Shown piece after piece: positions 36,923-50,435 of a DNA stretch of 64,000 bases. The position numbers and the translations under genes are program-made. Below the pieces are notes generated by a model, which searched no databases, had not been told where the DNA came from, and saw nothing but the letters and a program-made list of their open reading frames with translations. Numbering within the stretch: the first letter of the stretch is position 1; every line of letters starts with the position of its first letter. This stretch comes from Limanda limanda (taxonomy: Eukaryota > Chordata > Actinopteri > Pleuronectiformes > Pleuronectidae): the NCBI RefSeq assembly GCF_963576545.1, contig NW_026870563.1:434001-498000 (forward strand), read 5' to 3'.

Positions 36923-37892
36923 GACTTGCAAGTAGGCTTTACCCCCACTAAATTGGGTTGCGCGCATCGATCAGTACCATATTTGAGCTTCTCCGACTTT
37001 CGGAAGGGTTAGGGTTAGGGTTAGGGATGAAAGCACATAGGAGAAAGAGATATTCTTGAATAACTTTTTTTGTGAAGGTCGGAGAGACTTGCAAGTAGGC
37101 TCTACCCCCACTAAATGGGGTAGCGCGCATCGATCGGTACCATCCTTGAGCTTCTCCGACTTTCGGAAGGGTTAGGGTTAGGGTTAGGGATGAAAGCACA
37201 TAGGAGAAAGAGATATTCTTGAATAACTTTTTTTGTGAAGGTCGGAGAGACTTGCAAGTAGGCTCTACCCCCACTAAATGGGGTAGCGCGCATCGATCGG
37301 TACCATCCTTGAGCTTCTCCGACTTTCGGAAGGGTTAGGGTTAGGGTTAGGGATGAAAGCACATAGGAGAAAGAGATATTCTTGAATAACTTTTTTTGTG
37401 AAGGTCGGAGAGACTTGCAAGTAGGCTCTACTCCCACTAAATGGGGTAGCGCGCATCGATCGGTACCATCCTTGAGCTTCTCCGACTTTTGGAAGGGTTA
37501 GGGTTAGGGTTAGGGATGAAAGCACATAGGAGAAAGAGATATTCTTGAATAACTTTTTTTGTGAAGGTCGGGGAGACTTGCAAGTAGGCTCTACCCCCAC
37601 TAAATGGGGTAGCGCGCATCGATCGGTACCATCCTTGAGCTTCTCCGACTTTCGGAAGGGTTAGGGTTAGGGTTAGGGATGAAAGCACATAGGAGAAAGA
37701 GATATTCTTGAATAACTTTTTTTGTGAAGGTCGGAGAGACTTGGAAAGTGGTTGCATCTGGACTAATTTGGGTCCTGCGGATCGATTGGTACCATCCCCG
37801 AGCTTGTACGACCTTCGGAAGAGGTCGACCGACGAAATTCCCCCAAATCTGAGGAGATATTCTTGAATAACTTTTTTTGTGAAGGTCGGAGA
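36923..37892 (+). repeat. 970-bp local duplication with a 5-A run
   Basis: Five A units then B (5x163 + 155 = 970). The TACTCCCACT A at 37412 and the B at 37738 repeat the A at 36442 and the B at 36768 at offset 970. The following ACTTTTGG subtype is repeated too. It is a recent local duplication that lengthened a 4-A run. Confidence 0.8.
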
Positions 37893-38218
37893 GACTTGCA
37901 AGTAGGCTCTACCCCCACTAAATGGGGTTGCGCGCATCGATCAGTACCATATTTGAGCTTCTCCGACTTTCGGAAGGGTTAGGGTTAGGGTTAGGGATGA
38001 AAGCACATAGGAGAAAGAGATATTCTTGAATAACTTTTTTTGTGAAGGTCGGAGAGACTTGCAAGTAGGCTCTACCCCCACTAAATGGGGTAGCGCGCAT
38101 CGATCGGTACCATCCTTGAGCTTCTCCGACTTTCGGAAGGGTTAGGGTTAGGGTTAGGGATGAAAGCACATAGGAGAAAGAGATATTCTTGAATAACTTT
38201 TTTTGTGAAGGTCGGAGA

Positions 38219-38375
38219 GACTTGCAAGTAGGCTCTACCCCCACTAAATGGGGTAGCGCGCATCGATCGGTACCATCCTTGAGCTTCTCCGACTTTTGGA
38301 AGGGTTAGGGTTAGGGATGAAAGCACATAGGAGAAAGAGATATTCTTGAATAACTTTTTTTGTGAAGGTCGGGGA
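38219..38375 (+). repeat. Short A unit (157 bp) in the 6-A run
   Basis: Two TTAGGG with the ACTTTTGG form of the third A of a run. The same combination occurs at 39664. Confidence 0.9.
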
Positions 38376-38538
38376 GACTTGCAAGTAGGCTCTACCCCCA
38401 CTAAATGGGGTAGCGCGCATCGATCGGTACCATCCTTGAGCTTCTCCGACTTTCGGAAGGGTTAGGGTAAGGGTTAGGGATGAAAGCACATAGGAGAAAG
38501 AGATATTCTTGAATAACTTTTTTTGTGAAGGTCGGAGA
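38376..38538 (+). repeat. A unit with a variant telomeric hexamer (TAAGGG)
   Basis: One loop of the telomeric tract reads TAA instead of TTA (T to A at 38469). All four G runs stay intact. It lies at the probable fusion point of the 6-A run. Confidence 0.85.
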
Positions 38539-39663
38539 GACTTGCAAGTAGGCTCTACCCCCACTAAATGGGGTTGCGTGCATCGATCGGTACCATCCTT
38601 GAGCTTCTCCGACTTTCGGAAGGGTTAGGGTTAGGGTTAGGGATGAAAGCACATAGGAGAAAGAGATATTCTTGAATAACTTTTTTTGTGAAGGTCGGAG
38701 AGACTTGCAAGTAGGCTCTACCCCCACTAAATGGGGTAGCGCGCATCGATCGGTACCATCTTTGAGCTTCTCCGACTTTCGGAAGGGTTAGGGTTAGGGT
38801 TAGGGATGAAAGCACATAGGAGAAAGAGATATTCTTGAATAACTTTTTTTGTGAAGGTCGGAGAGACTTGGAAAGTGGTTGCATCTGGACTAATTTGGGT
38901 CCTGCGGATCGATTGGTACCATCCCCGAGCTTGTACGACCTTCGGAAGAGGTCGACCGACGAAATTCCCCCAAATCTGAGGAGATATTCTTGAATAACTT
39001 TTTTTGTGAAGGTCGGAGAGACTTGCAAGTAGGCTCTACCCCCACTAAATGGGGTTGCGCGCATCGATCAGTACCATCTTTGAGCTTCTCCGACTTTCGG
39101 AAGGGTTAGGGTTAGGGTTAGGGATGAAAGCACATAGGAGAAAGAGATATTCTTGAATAACTTTTTTTGTGAAGGTCGGAGAGACTTGGAAAGTGGTTGC
39201 ATCTGGACTAATTTGGGTCCTGCGGATCGATTGGTACCATCCCCGAGCTTGTACGACCTTCGGAAGAGGTCGACCGACGAAATTCCCCCAAATCTGAGGA
39301 GATATTCTTGAATAACTTTTTTTGTGAAGGTCGGAGAGACTTGCAAGTAGGCTCTACCCCCACTAAATGGGGTTGCGCGCATCGATCAGTACCATATTTG
39401 AGCTTCTCCGACTTTCGGAAGGGTTAGGGTTAGGGTTAGGGATGAAAGCACATAGGAGAAAGAGATATTCTTGAATAACTTTTTTTGTGAAGGTCGGAGA
39501 GACTTGCAAGTAGGCTCTACCCCCACTAAATGGGGTAGCGCGCATAGATCGGTACCATCCTTGAGCTTCTCCGACTTTCGGAAGGGTTAGGGTTAGGGTT
39601 AGGGATGAAAGCACATAGGAGAAAGAGATATTCTTGAATAACTTTTTTTGTGAAGGTCGGAGA

Positions 39664-39820
39664 GACTTGCAAGTAGGCTCTACCCCCACTAAATGGGGTA
39701 GCGCGCATCGATCGGTACCATCCTTGAGCTTCTCCGACTTTTGGAAGGGTTAGGGTTAGGGATGAAAGCACATAGGAGAAAGAGATATTCTTGAATAACT
39801 TTTTTTGTGAAGGTCGGGGA
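39664..39820 (+). repeat. Short A unit (157 bp), third of a 4-A run
   Basis: Two TTAGGG with the ACTTTTGG form and a GTCGGGGA end, like 38219-38375, so the two probably share an origin. Confidence 0.9.
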
Positions 39821-40301
39821 GACTTGCAAGTAGGCTCTACCCCCACTAAATGGGGTAGCGCGCATCGATCGGTACCATCCTTGAGCTTCTCCGACTTTCG
39901 GAAGGGTTAGGGTTAGGGTTAGGGATGAAAGCACATAGGAGAAAGAGATATTCTTGAATAACTTTTTTTGTGAAGGTCGGAGAGACTTGGAAAGTGGTTG
40001 CATCTGGACTAATTTGGGTCCTGCAGATCGATTGGTACCATCCCCGAGCTTGTACGACCTTCGGAAGAGGTCGACCGACGAAATTCCCCCAAATCTGAGG
40101 AGATATTCTTGAATAACTTTTTTTGTGAAGGTCGGAGAGACTTGCAAGTAGGCTCTACCCCCACTAAATGGGGTTGCGCGCATCGATCAGTACCATATTT
40201 GAGCTTCTCCGACTTTCGGAAGGGTTAGGGTTAGGGTTAGGGATGAAAGCACATAGGAGAAAGAGATATTCTTGAATAACTTTTTTTGTGAAGGTCGGAG
40301 A

Positions 40302-40463
40302 GACTTGCAAGTAGGCTCTACCCCCACTAAATGGGGTAGCGCGCATCGATCGGTACCATCCTTGAGCTTCTCCGACTTTCGGAAGGGTTAGGGTTAGGGT
40401 TAGGGATGAAAGCACATAGGAGAAAGAGATATTCTTGAATAACTTTTTTGTGAAGGTCGGAGA
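40302..40463 (+). repeat. A unit with a 1-bp deletion in the T tract (162 bp)
   Basis: The T tract is T6 (40444-40449) instead of T7. It is the only indel in the window other than whole-TTAGGG changes. It could be a real slippage or a homopolymer sequencing error. Confidence 0.85.
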
Positions 40464-42403
40464 GACTTGCAAGTAGGCTCTACCCCCACTAAATGGGGTA
40501 ACGCGCATCGATCGGTACCATCCTTGAGCTTCTCCGACTTTCGGAAGGGTTAGGGTTAGGGTTAGGGATGAAAGCACATAGGAGAAAGAGATATTCTTGA
40601 ATAACTTTTTTTGTGAAGGTCGGGGAGACTTGCAAGTAGGCTCTACCCCCACTAAATGGGGTAGCGCGCATCGATCGGTACCATCCTTGAGCTTCTCCGA
40701 CTTTCGGAAGGGTTAGGGTTAGGGTTAGGGATGAAAGCACATAGGAGAAAGAGATATTCTTGAATAACTTTTTTTGTGAAGGTCGGAGAGACTTGGAAAG
40801 TGGTTGCATCTGGACTAATTTGGGTCCTGCGGATCGATTGGTACCATCCCCGAGCTTGTACGACCTTCGGAAGAGGTCGACCGACGAAATTCCCCCAAAT
40901 CTGAGGAGATATTCTTGAATAACTTTTTTTGTGAAGGTCGGAGAGACTTGCAAGTAGGCTCTACCCCCACTAAATGGGGTTGCGCGCATCGATCAGTACC
41001 ATCTTTGAGCTTCTCCGACTTTCGGAAGGGTTAGGGTTAGGGTTAGGGATGAAAGCACATAGGAGAAAGAGATATTCTTGAATAACTTTTTTTGTGAAGG
41101 TCGGAGAGACTTACAAGTAGGCTCTACCCCCACTAAATGGGGTAGCGCGCATCGATCGGTACCATCCTTGAGCTTCTCCGACTTTCGGAAGGGTTAGGGT
41201 TAGGGTTAGGGATGAAAGCACATAGGAGAAAGAGATATTATTGAATAACTTTTTTTGTGAAGGTCGGAGAGACTTGCAAGTAGGCTCTACCCCCACTAAA
41301 TGGGGTAGCGCGCATCGATCGGTACCATCCTTGAGCTTCTCCGACTTTTGGAAGGGTTAGGGTTAGGGTTAGGGATGAAAGCACATAGGAGAAAGAGATA
41401 TTCTTGAATAACTTTTTTTGTGAAGGTCGGGGAGACTTGCAAGTAGGCTCTACCCCCACTAAATGGGGTAGCGCGCATCGATCGGTACCATCCTTGAGCT
41501 TCTCCGACTTTCGGAAGGGTTAGGGTTAGGGTTAGGGATGAAAGCACATAGGAGAAAGAGATATTCTTGAATAACTTTTTTTGTGAAGGTCGGAGAGACT
41601 TGGAAAGTGGTTGCATCTGGACTAATTTGGGTCCTGCGGATCGATTGGTACCATCCCCGAGCTTGTACGACCTTCGGAAGAGGTCGACCGACGAAATTCC
41701 CCCAAATCTGAGGAGATATTCTTGAATAACTTTTTTTGTGAAGGTCGGAGAGACTTGCAAGTAGGCTCTACCCCCACTAAATGGGGTTGCGCGCATCGAT
41801 CAGTACCATATTTGAGCTTCTCCGACTTTCGGAAGGGTTAGGGTTAGGGTTAGGGATGAAAGCACATAGGAGAAAGAGATATTCTTGAATAACTTTTTTT
41901 GTGAAGGTCGGAGAGACTTGCAAGTAGGCTCTACCCCCACTAAATGGGGTAGCGCGCATCGATCGGTACCATCCTTGAGCTTCTCCGACTTTCGGAAGGG
42001 TTAGGGTTAGGGTTAGGGATGAAAGCACATAGGAGAAAGAGATATTCTTGAATAACTTTTTTTGTGAAGGTCGGAGAGACTTGCAAGTAGGCTCTACCCC
42101 CACTAAATGGGGTAACGCGCATCGATCGGTACCATCCTTGAGCTTCTCCGACTTTCGGAAGGGTTAGGGTTAGGGTTAGGGATGAAAGCACATAGGAGAA
42201 AGAGATATTCTTGAATAACTTTTTTTGTGAAGGTCGGGGAGACTTGCAAGTAGGCTCTACCCCCACTAAATGGGGTAGCGCGCATCGATCGGTACCATCC
42301 TTGAGCTTCTCCGACTTTCGGCAGGGTTAGGGTTAGGGTTAGGGATGAAAGCACATAGGAGAAAGAGATATTCTTGAATAACTTTTTTTGTGAAGGTCGG
42401 AGA

Positions 42404-45400
42404 GACTTGGAAAGTGGTTGCATCTGGACTAATTTGGGTCCTGCGGATCGATTGGTACCATCCCCGAGCTTGTACGACCTTCGGAAGAGGTCGACCGACG
42501 AAATTCCCCCAAATCTGAGGAGATATTCTTACATAACTTTTTTTGTGAAGGTCGGAGAGACTTGCAAGTAGGCTCTACCCCCACTAAATGGGGTAGCGCG
42601 CATCGATCGGTACCATCTTTGAGCTTCTCCGACTTTCGGAAGGGTTAGGGTTAGGGTTAGGGATGAAAGCACATAGGAGAAAGAGATATTCTTGAATAAC
42701 TTTTTTTGTGAAGGTCGGAGAGACTTGCAAGTAGGCTCTACCCCCACTAAATGGGGTAGCGCGCATCGATCGGTACCATCCTTGAGCTTCTCCGACTTTC
42801 GGAAGGGTTAGGGTTAGGGTTAGGGATGAAAGCACATAGGAGAAAGAGATATTCTTGAATAACTTTTTTTGTGAAGGTCGGAGAGACTTGGAAAGTGGTT
42901 GCATCTGGACTAATTTGGGTCCTGCGGATCGATTGGTACCATCCCCGAGCTTGTACGACCTTCGGAAGAGGTCGACCGACGAAATTCCCCCAAATCTGAG
43001 GAGATATTCTTGAATAACTTTTTTTGTGAAGGTCGGAGAGACTTGCAAGTAGGCTCTACCCCCACTAAATGGGGTTGCGCGCATCGATCGGTACCATCCT
43101 TGAGCTTCTCCGACTTTCGGAAGGGTTAGGGTTAGGGTTAGGGATGAAAGCACATAGGAGAAAGAGATATTCTTGAATAACTTTTTTTGTGAAGGTCGGA
43201 GAGACTTGCAAGTAGGCTCTACCCCCACTAAATGGGGTAGCGCGCATCGATCGGTACCATCTTTGAGCTTCTCCGACTTTCGGAAGGGTTAGGGTTAGGG
43301 TTAGGGATGAAAGCACATAGGAGAAAGAGATATTCTTGAATAACTTTTTTTGTGAAGGTCGGAGAGACTTGGAAAGTGGTTGCATCTGGACTAATTTGGG
43401 TCCTGCAGATCGATTGGTACCATCCCCGAGCTTGTACGACCTTCGGAAGAGGTCGACCGACGAAATTCCCCCAAATCTGAGGAGATATTCTTGAATAACT
43501 TTTTTTGTGAAGGTCGGAGAGACTTGCAAGTAGGCTCTACCCCCACTAAATGGGGTTGCGCGCATCGATCGGTACCATCCTTGAGCTTCTCCGACTTTCG
43601 GAAGGGTTAGGGTTAGGGTTAGGGATGAAAGCACATAGGAGAAAGAGATATTCTTGAATAACTTTTTTTGTGAAGGTCGGAGAGACTTGCAAGTAGGCTC
43701 TACCCCCACTAAATGGGGTAGCGCGCATCGATCGGTACCATCCTTGAGCTTCTCCGACTTTCGGAAGGGTTAGGGTTAGGGTTAGGGATGAAAGCACATA
43801 GGAGAAAGAGATATTCTTGAATAACTTTTTTTGTGAAGGTCGGAGAGACTTGCAAGTAGGCTCTACCCCCACTAAATGGGGTAGCGCGCATGGATCGGTA
43901 CCATCCTTGAGCTTCTCCGACTTTTGGAAGGGTTAGGGTTAGGGTTAGGGATGAAAGCACATAGGAGAAAGAGATATTCTTGAATAACTTTTTTTGTGAA
44001 GGTCGGGGAGACTTGCAAGTAGGCTCTACCCCCACTAAATGGGGTAGCGCGCATCGATCGGTACCATCTTTGAGCTTCTCCGACTTTCGGAAGGGTTAGG
44101 GTTAGGGTTAGGGATGAAAGCACATAGGAGAAAGAGATATTCTTGAATAACTTTTTTTGTGAAGGTCGGAGAGACTTGGAAAGTGGTTGCATCTGGACTA
44201 ATTTGGGTCCTGCGGATCGATTGGTACCATCCCCGAGCTTGTACGACCTTCGGAAGAGGTCGACCGACGAAATTCCCCCAAATCTGAGGAGATATTCTTG
44301 AATAACTTTTTTTGTGAAGGTCGGAGAGACTTGCAAGTAGGCTCTACCCCCACTAAATGGGGTTGCGCGCATCGATCAGTACCATATTTGAGCTTCTCCG
44401 ACTTTCGGAAGGGTTAGGGTTAGGGTTAGGGATGAAAGCACATAGGAGAAAGAGATATTCTTGAATAACTTTTTTTGTGAAGGTCGGAGAGACTTGCAAG
44501 TAGGCTCTACCCCCACTAAATGGGGTAGCGCGCATCGATCGGTACCATCCTTGAGCTTCTCCGACTTTCGGAAGGGTTAGGGTTAGGGTTAGGGATGAAA
44601 GCACATAGGAGAAAGAGATATTCTTGAATAACTTTTTTTGTGAAGGTCGGAGAGACTTGCAAGTAGGCTCTACCCCCACTAAATGGGGTAGCGCGCATCG
44701 ATCGGTACCATCCTTGAGCTTCTCCGACTTTCGGAAGGGTTAGGGTTAGGGTTAGGGATGAAAGCACATAGGAGAAAGAGATATTCTTGAATAACTTTTT
44801 TTGTGAAGGTCGGGGAGACTTGCAAGTAGGCTCTACCCCCACTAAATGGGGTAGCGCGCATCGATCGGTACCATCCTTGAGCTTCTCCGACTTTCGGAAG
44901 GGTTAGGGTTAGGGTTAGGGATGAAAGCACATAGGAGAAAGAGATATTCTTGAATAACTTTTTTTGTGAAGGTCGGAGAGACTTGGAAAGTGGTTGCATC
45001 TGGACTAATTTGGGTCCTGCGGATCGATTGGTACCATCCCCGAGCTTGTACGACCTTCGGAAGAGGTCGACCGACGAAATTCCCCCAAATCTGAGGAGAT
45101 ATTCTTGAATAACTTTTTTTGTGAAGGTCGGAGAGACTTGCAAGTAGGCTCTACCCCCACTAAATGGGGTAGCGCGCATCGATCGGTACCATCCTTGAGC
45201 TTCTCCGACTTTCGGAAGGGTTAGGGTTAGGGATGAAAGCACATAGGAGAAAGAGATATTCTTGAATAACTTTTTTTGTGAAGGTCGGAGAGACTTGGAA
45301 AGTGGTTGCATCTGGACTAATTTGGGTCCTGCGGATCGATTGGTACCATCCCCGAGCTTGTACGACCTTCGGAAGAGGTCGACCGACGAAATTCCCCCAA

Positions 45401-48400
45401 ATCTGAGGAGATATTCTTGAATAACTTTTTTTGTGAAGGTCGGAGAGACTTGCAAGTAGGCTCTACCCCCACTAAATGGGGTTGCGCGCATCGATCGGTA
45501 CCATCCTTGAGCTTCTCCGACTTTCGGAAGGGTTAGGGTTAGGGTTAGGGATGAAAGCACATAGGAGAAAGAGATATTCTTGAATAACTTTTTTTGTGAA
45601 GGTCGGAGAGACTTGCAAGTAGGCTTTACCCCCACTAAATGGGGTAGCGCGCATCGATCGGTACCATCCTTGAGCTTCTCCGACTTTCGGAAGGGTTAGG
45701 GTTAGGGTTAGGGATGAAAGCACATAGGAGAAAGAGATATTCTTGAATAACTTTTTTTGTGAAGGTCGGAGAGACTTGGAAAGTGGTTGCATCTGGACTA
45801 ATTAGGGTCCTGCGGATCGATTGGTACCATCCCCGAGCTTGTACGACCTTCGGAAGAGGTCGACCGACGAAATTCCCCCAAATCTGAGGAGATATTCTTG
45901 AATAACTTTTTTTGTGAAGGTCGGAGAGACTTGCAAGTAGGCTCTACCCCCACTAAATGGGGTAGCGCGCATCGATCGGTACCATCCTTGAGCTTCTCCG
46001 ACTTTCGGAAGGGTTAGGGTTAGGGTTAGGGATGAAAGCACATAGGAGAAAGAGATATTCTTGAATAACTTTTTTTGTGAAGGTCGGAGAGACTTGCAAG
46101 TAGGCTCTACCCCCACTAAATGGGGTAGCGCGCATCGATCAGTACCATCCTTGAGCTTCTCCGACTTTCGGAAGGGTTAGGGTTAGGGTTAGGGATGAAA
46201 GCACATAGGAGAAAGAGATATTCTTGAATAACTTTTTTTGTGAAGGTCGGAGAGACTTGGAAAGTGGTTGCATCTGGACTAATTTGGGTCCTGCGGATCG
46301 ATTGGTACCATCCCCGAGCTTGTACGACCTTCGGAAGAGGTCGACCGACGAAATTCCCCCAAATCTGAGGAGATATTCTTTAATAACTTTTTTTGTGAAG
46401 GTCGGAGAGACTTGCAAGTAGGCTCTACCCCCACTAAATGGGGTTGCGCGCATCGATCAGTACCATCCTTGAGCTTCTCCGACTTTCGGAAGGGTTAGGG
46501 TTAGGGTTAGGGATGAAAGCACATAGGAGAAAGAGATATTCTTGAATAACTTTTTTTGTGAAGGTCGGAGAGACTTGCAAGTAGGCTCTACCCCCACTAA
46601 ATGGGGTAGCGCGCATCGATCAGTACCATCCTTGAGCTTCTCCGACTTTCGGAAGGGTTAGGGTTAGGGTTAGGGATGAAAGCACATAGGAGAAAGAGAT
46701 ATTCTTGAATAACTTTTTTTGTGAAGGTCGGAGAGACTTGCAAGTAGGCTCTACCCCCACTAAATGGGGTAGCGCACATCGATCGGTACCATCCTTGAGC
46801 TTCTCCGACTTTCGGAAGGGTTAGGGTTAGGGTTAGGGATGAAAGCACATAGGAGAAAGAGATATTCTTGAATAACTTTTTTTGTGAAGGTCGGAGAGAC
46901 TTGCAAGTAGGCTCTACCCCCACTAAATGGGGTAGCGCGCATCGATCGGTACCATCCTTGAGCTTCTCCGACTTTCGGAAGGGTTAGGGTTAGGGTTAGG
47001 GATGAAAGCACATAGGAGAAAGAGATATTCTTGAATAACTTTTTTTGTGAAGGTCGGAGAGACTTGAAAAGTGGTTGCATCTGGACTAATTTGGGTCCTG
47101 CGGATCGATTGGTACCATCCCCGAGCTTGTACGACCTTCGGAAGAGGTCGACCGACGAAATTCCCCCAAATCTGAGGAGATATTCTTGAATAACTTTTTT
47201 TGTGAAGGTCGGAGAGACTTGCAAGTAGGCTCTACCCCCACTAAATGGGGTTGCGCGCATCGATCGGTACCATCCTTGAGCTTCTCCGACTTTCGGAAGG
47301 GTTAGGGTTAGGGTTAGGGATGAAAGCACATAGGAGAAAGAGATATTCTTGAATAACTTTTTTTGTGAAGGTCGGAGAGACTTGCAAGTAGGCTTTACCC
47401 CCACTAAATGGGGTAGCGCGCATCGATCGGTACCATCCTTGAGCTTCTCCGACTTTCGGAAGGGTTAGGGTTAGGGTTAGGGATGAAAGCACATAGGAGA
47501 AAGAGATATTCTTGAATAACTTTTTTTGTGAAGGTCGGAGAGACTTGGAAAGTGGTTGCATCTGGACTAATTTGGGTCCTGCGGATCGATTGGTACCATC
47601 CCCGAGCTTGTACGACCTTCGGAAGAGGTCTACCGACGAAATTCCCCCAAATCTGAGGAGATATTCTTGAATAACTTTTTTTGTGAAGGTCGGAGAGACT
47701 TGCAAGTAGGCTCTACCCCCACTAAATGGGGTTGCGCGCATCGATCAGTACCATCTTTGAGCTTCTCCGACTTTCGGAAGGGTTAGGGTTAGGGTTAGGG
47801 ATGAAAGCACATAGGAGAAAGAGATATTCTTGAATAACTTTTTTTGTGAAGGTCGGAGAGACTTACAAGTAGGCTCTACCCCCACTAAATGGGGTAGCGC
47901 GCATCGATCGGTACCATCCTTGAGCTTCTCCGACTTTCGGAAGGGTTAGGGTTAGGGTTAGGGATGAAAGCACATAGGAAAAAGAGATATTCTTGAATAA
48001 CTTTTTTTGTGAAGGTCGGAGAGACTTGCAAGTAGGCTCTACCCCCACTAAATGGGGTAGCGCGCATCGATCGGTACCATCCTTGAGCTTCTCCGACTTT
48101 TGGAAGGGTTAGGGTTAGGGTTAGGGATGAAAGCACATAGGAGAAAGAGATATTCTTGAATAACTTTTTTTGTGAAGGTCGGGGAGACTTGCAAGTAGGC
48201 TCTACCCCCACTAAATGGGGTAGCGCGCATCGATCGGTACCATCCTTGAGCTTCTCCGACTTTCGGAAGGGTTAGGGTTAGGGTTAGGGATGAAAGCACA
48301 TAGGAGAAAGAGATATTCTTGAATAACTTTTTTTGTGAAGGTCGGAGAGACTTGGAAAGTGGTTGCATCTGGACTAATTTGGGTCCTGCGGATCGATTGG

Positions 48401-48503
48401 TACCATCCCCGAGCTTGTACGACCTTCGGAAGAGGTCGACCGACGAAATTCCCCCAAATCTGAGGAGATATTCTTGAATAACTTTTTTTGTGAAGGTCGG
48501 AGA
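42404..48503 (+). repeat. ~6-kb block, first copy of the 11,244-bp-spaced pair
   Basis: B-prime-led block with A runs 2,2,4,4,1,2,2,4,2,4 and a final B at 48349. It carries rare markers repeated in the second copy: ATTAGGGTCC in the B at 45773, TTCTTTAATAAC at 46254, CTTGAAAAGTGG in the B at 47061, and CATAGGAAAAAG at about 47980. The 4-A run at 46409 has an A with GCGCACATCG at 46776 that the second copy lacks. Confidence 0.9.
45135..45291 (+). repeat. Short A unit (157 bp) alone between two B units
   Basis: Two TTAGGG. Copy at 56379-56535 in the 11,244-bp-spaced block. Confidence 0.92.
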
Positions 48504-50435
48504 GACTTGCAAGTAGGCTCTACCCCCACTAAATGGGGTTGCGCGCATCGATCAGTACCATATTTGAGCTTCTCCGACTTTCGGAAGGGTTAGGGTTAGG
48601 GTTAGGGATGAAAGCACATAGGAGAAAGAGATATTCTTGAATAACTTTTTTTGTGAAGGTCGGAGAGACTTGCAAGTAGGCTCTACCCCCACTAAATGGG
48701 GTAGCGCGCATCGATCGGTACCATCCTTGAGCTTCTCCGACTTTCGGAAGGGTTAGGGTTAGGGTTAGGGATGAAAGCACATAGGAGAAAGAGATATTCT
48801 TGAATAACTTTTTTTGTGAAGGTCGGAGAGACTTGCAAGTAGGCTCTACCCCCACTAAATGGGGTAACGCGCATCGATCGGTACCATCCTTGAGCTTCTC
48901 CGACTTTCGGAAGGGTTAGGGTTAGGGTTAGGGATGAAAGCACATAGGAGAAAGAGATATTCTTGAATAACTTTTTTTGTGAAGGTCGGGGAGACTTGCA
49001 AGTAGGCTCTACCCCCACTAAATGGGGTAGCGCGCATCGATCGGTACCATCCTTGAGCTTCTCCGACTTTCGGAAGGGTTAGGGTTAGGGTTAGGGATGA
49101 AAGCACATAGGAGAAAGAGATATTCTTGAATAACTTTTTTTGTGAAGGTCGGAGAGACTTGGAAAGTGGTTGCATCTGGACTAATTTGGGTCCTGCGGAT
49201 CGATTGGTACCATCCCCGAGCTTGTACGACCTTCGGAAGAGGTCGACCGACGAAATTCCCCCAAATCTGAGGAGATATTCTTACATAACTTTTTTTGTGA
49301 AGGTCGGAGAGACTTGCAAGTAGGCTCTACCCCCACTAAATGGGGTAGCGCGCATCGATCGGTACCATCCTTGAGCTTCTCCGACTTTCGGAAGGGTTAG
49401 GGTTAGGGTTAGGGATGAAAGCACATAGGAGAAAGAGATATTCTTGAATAACTTTTTTTGTGAAGGTCGGAGAGACTTGCAAGTAGGCTCTACCCCCACT
49501 AAATGGGGTAGCGCGCATCGATCGGTACCATCCTTGAGCTTCTCCGACTTTCGGAAGGGTTAGGGTTAGGGTTAGGGATGAAAGCACATAGGAGAAAGAG
49601 ATATTCTTGAATAACTTTTTTTGTGAAGGTCGGAGAGACTTGGAAAGTGGTTGCATCTGGACTAATTTGGGTCCTGCGGATCGATTGGTACCATCCCCGA
49701 GCTTGTACGACCTTCGGAAGAGGTCGACCGACGAAATTCCCCCAAATCTGAGGAGATATTCTTGAATAACTTTTTTTGTGAAGGTCGGAGAGACTTGCAA
49801 GTAGGCTCTACCCCCACTAAATGGGGTTGCGCGCATCGATCGGTACCATCCTTGAGCTTCTCCGACTTTCGGAAGGGTTAGGGTTAGGGTTAGGGATGAA
49901 AGCACATAGGAGAAAGAGATATTCTTGAATAACTTTTTTTGTGAAGGTCGGAGAGACTTGCAAGTAGGCTCTACCCCCACTAAATGGGGTAGCGCGCATC
50001 GATCGGTACCATCTTTGAGCTTCTCCGACTTTCGGAAGGGTTAGGGTTAGGGTTAGGGATGAAAGCACATAGGAGAAAGAGATATTCTTGAATAACTTTT
50101 TTTGTGAAGGTCGGAGAGACTTGGAAAGTGGTTGCATCTGGACTAATTTGGGTCCTGCGGATCGATTGGTACCATCCCCGAGCTTGTACGACCTTCGGAA
50201 GAGGTCGACCGACGAAATTCCCCCAAATCTGAGGAGATATTCTTGAATAACTTTTTTTGTGAAGGTCGGAGAGACTTGCAAGTAGGCTCTACCCCCACTA
50301 AATGGGGTTGCGCGCATCGATCAGTACCATCTTTGAGCTTCTCCGACTTTCGGAAGGGTTAGGGTTAGGGTTAGGGATGAAAGCACATAGGAGAAAGAGA
50401 TATTCTTGAATAACTTTTTTTGTGAAGGTCGGAGA
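48349..50435 (+). repeat. 2,087-bp tandem unit, copy 1 (9 A + 4 B)
   Basis: B-led with A runs 4,2,2,1; 9x163 + 4x155 = 2,087. It carries GGTAACGCG at 48866. The run order is the same as the next copy. Confidence 0.88.

Larger units (their letters stand above)
37893..38864 (+). repeat. 6-A run, longest in the window, with a probable lost B
   Basis: Six consecutive A units (972 bp; the third is 157 bp). The fifth, at 38539, has GGGGTTGCG, a form otherwise seen in the first A after a B, and the sixth has CCATCTTTG, the form of the second A of a 2-A run. The run looks like a 4-A run fused to a 2-A run with the B between them lost, probably by exchange within the A unit at 38376-38538. Confidence 0.75.
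38865..42403 (+). repeat. A/B segment with runs 1,4,4,4,4
   Basis: B units at 38865, 39183, 39984, 40790 and 41597. The first 4-A run has a 157-bp A at 39664. Private variants include CATAGATCGG at 39545, CTGCAG in the B at 39984 (shared with the B at 43366), GGTAACGCG at 40501 and 42114, and TTCGGCAGGG at 42322. It is a diverged relative of the 5.3-kb module. Confidence 0.83.

Noticed and set aside
44679..45635. Long antisense open reading frames (up to 318 codons, on the minus strand, repeated throughout)
   Set aside because: They are read-throughs of the satellite. A is 1 and B is 2 modulo 3, so an A plus B pair restores the frame and stops are avoided by chance. The predicted product is low complexity from TTAGGG (Leu-Thr and Asn-Pro repeats). 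The same sequence is open in several overlapping frames, and there is no independent coding signal.
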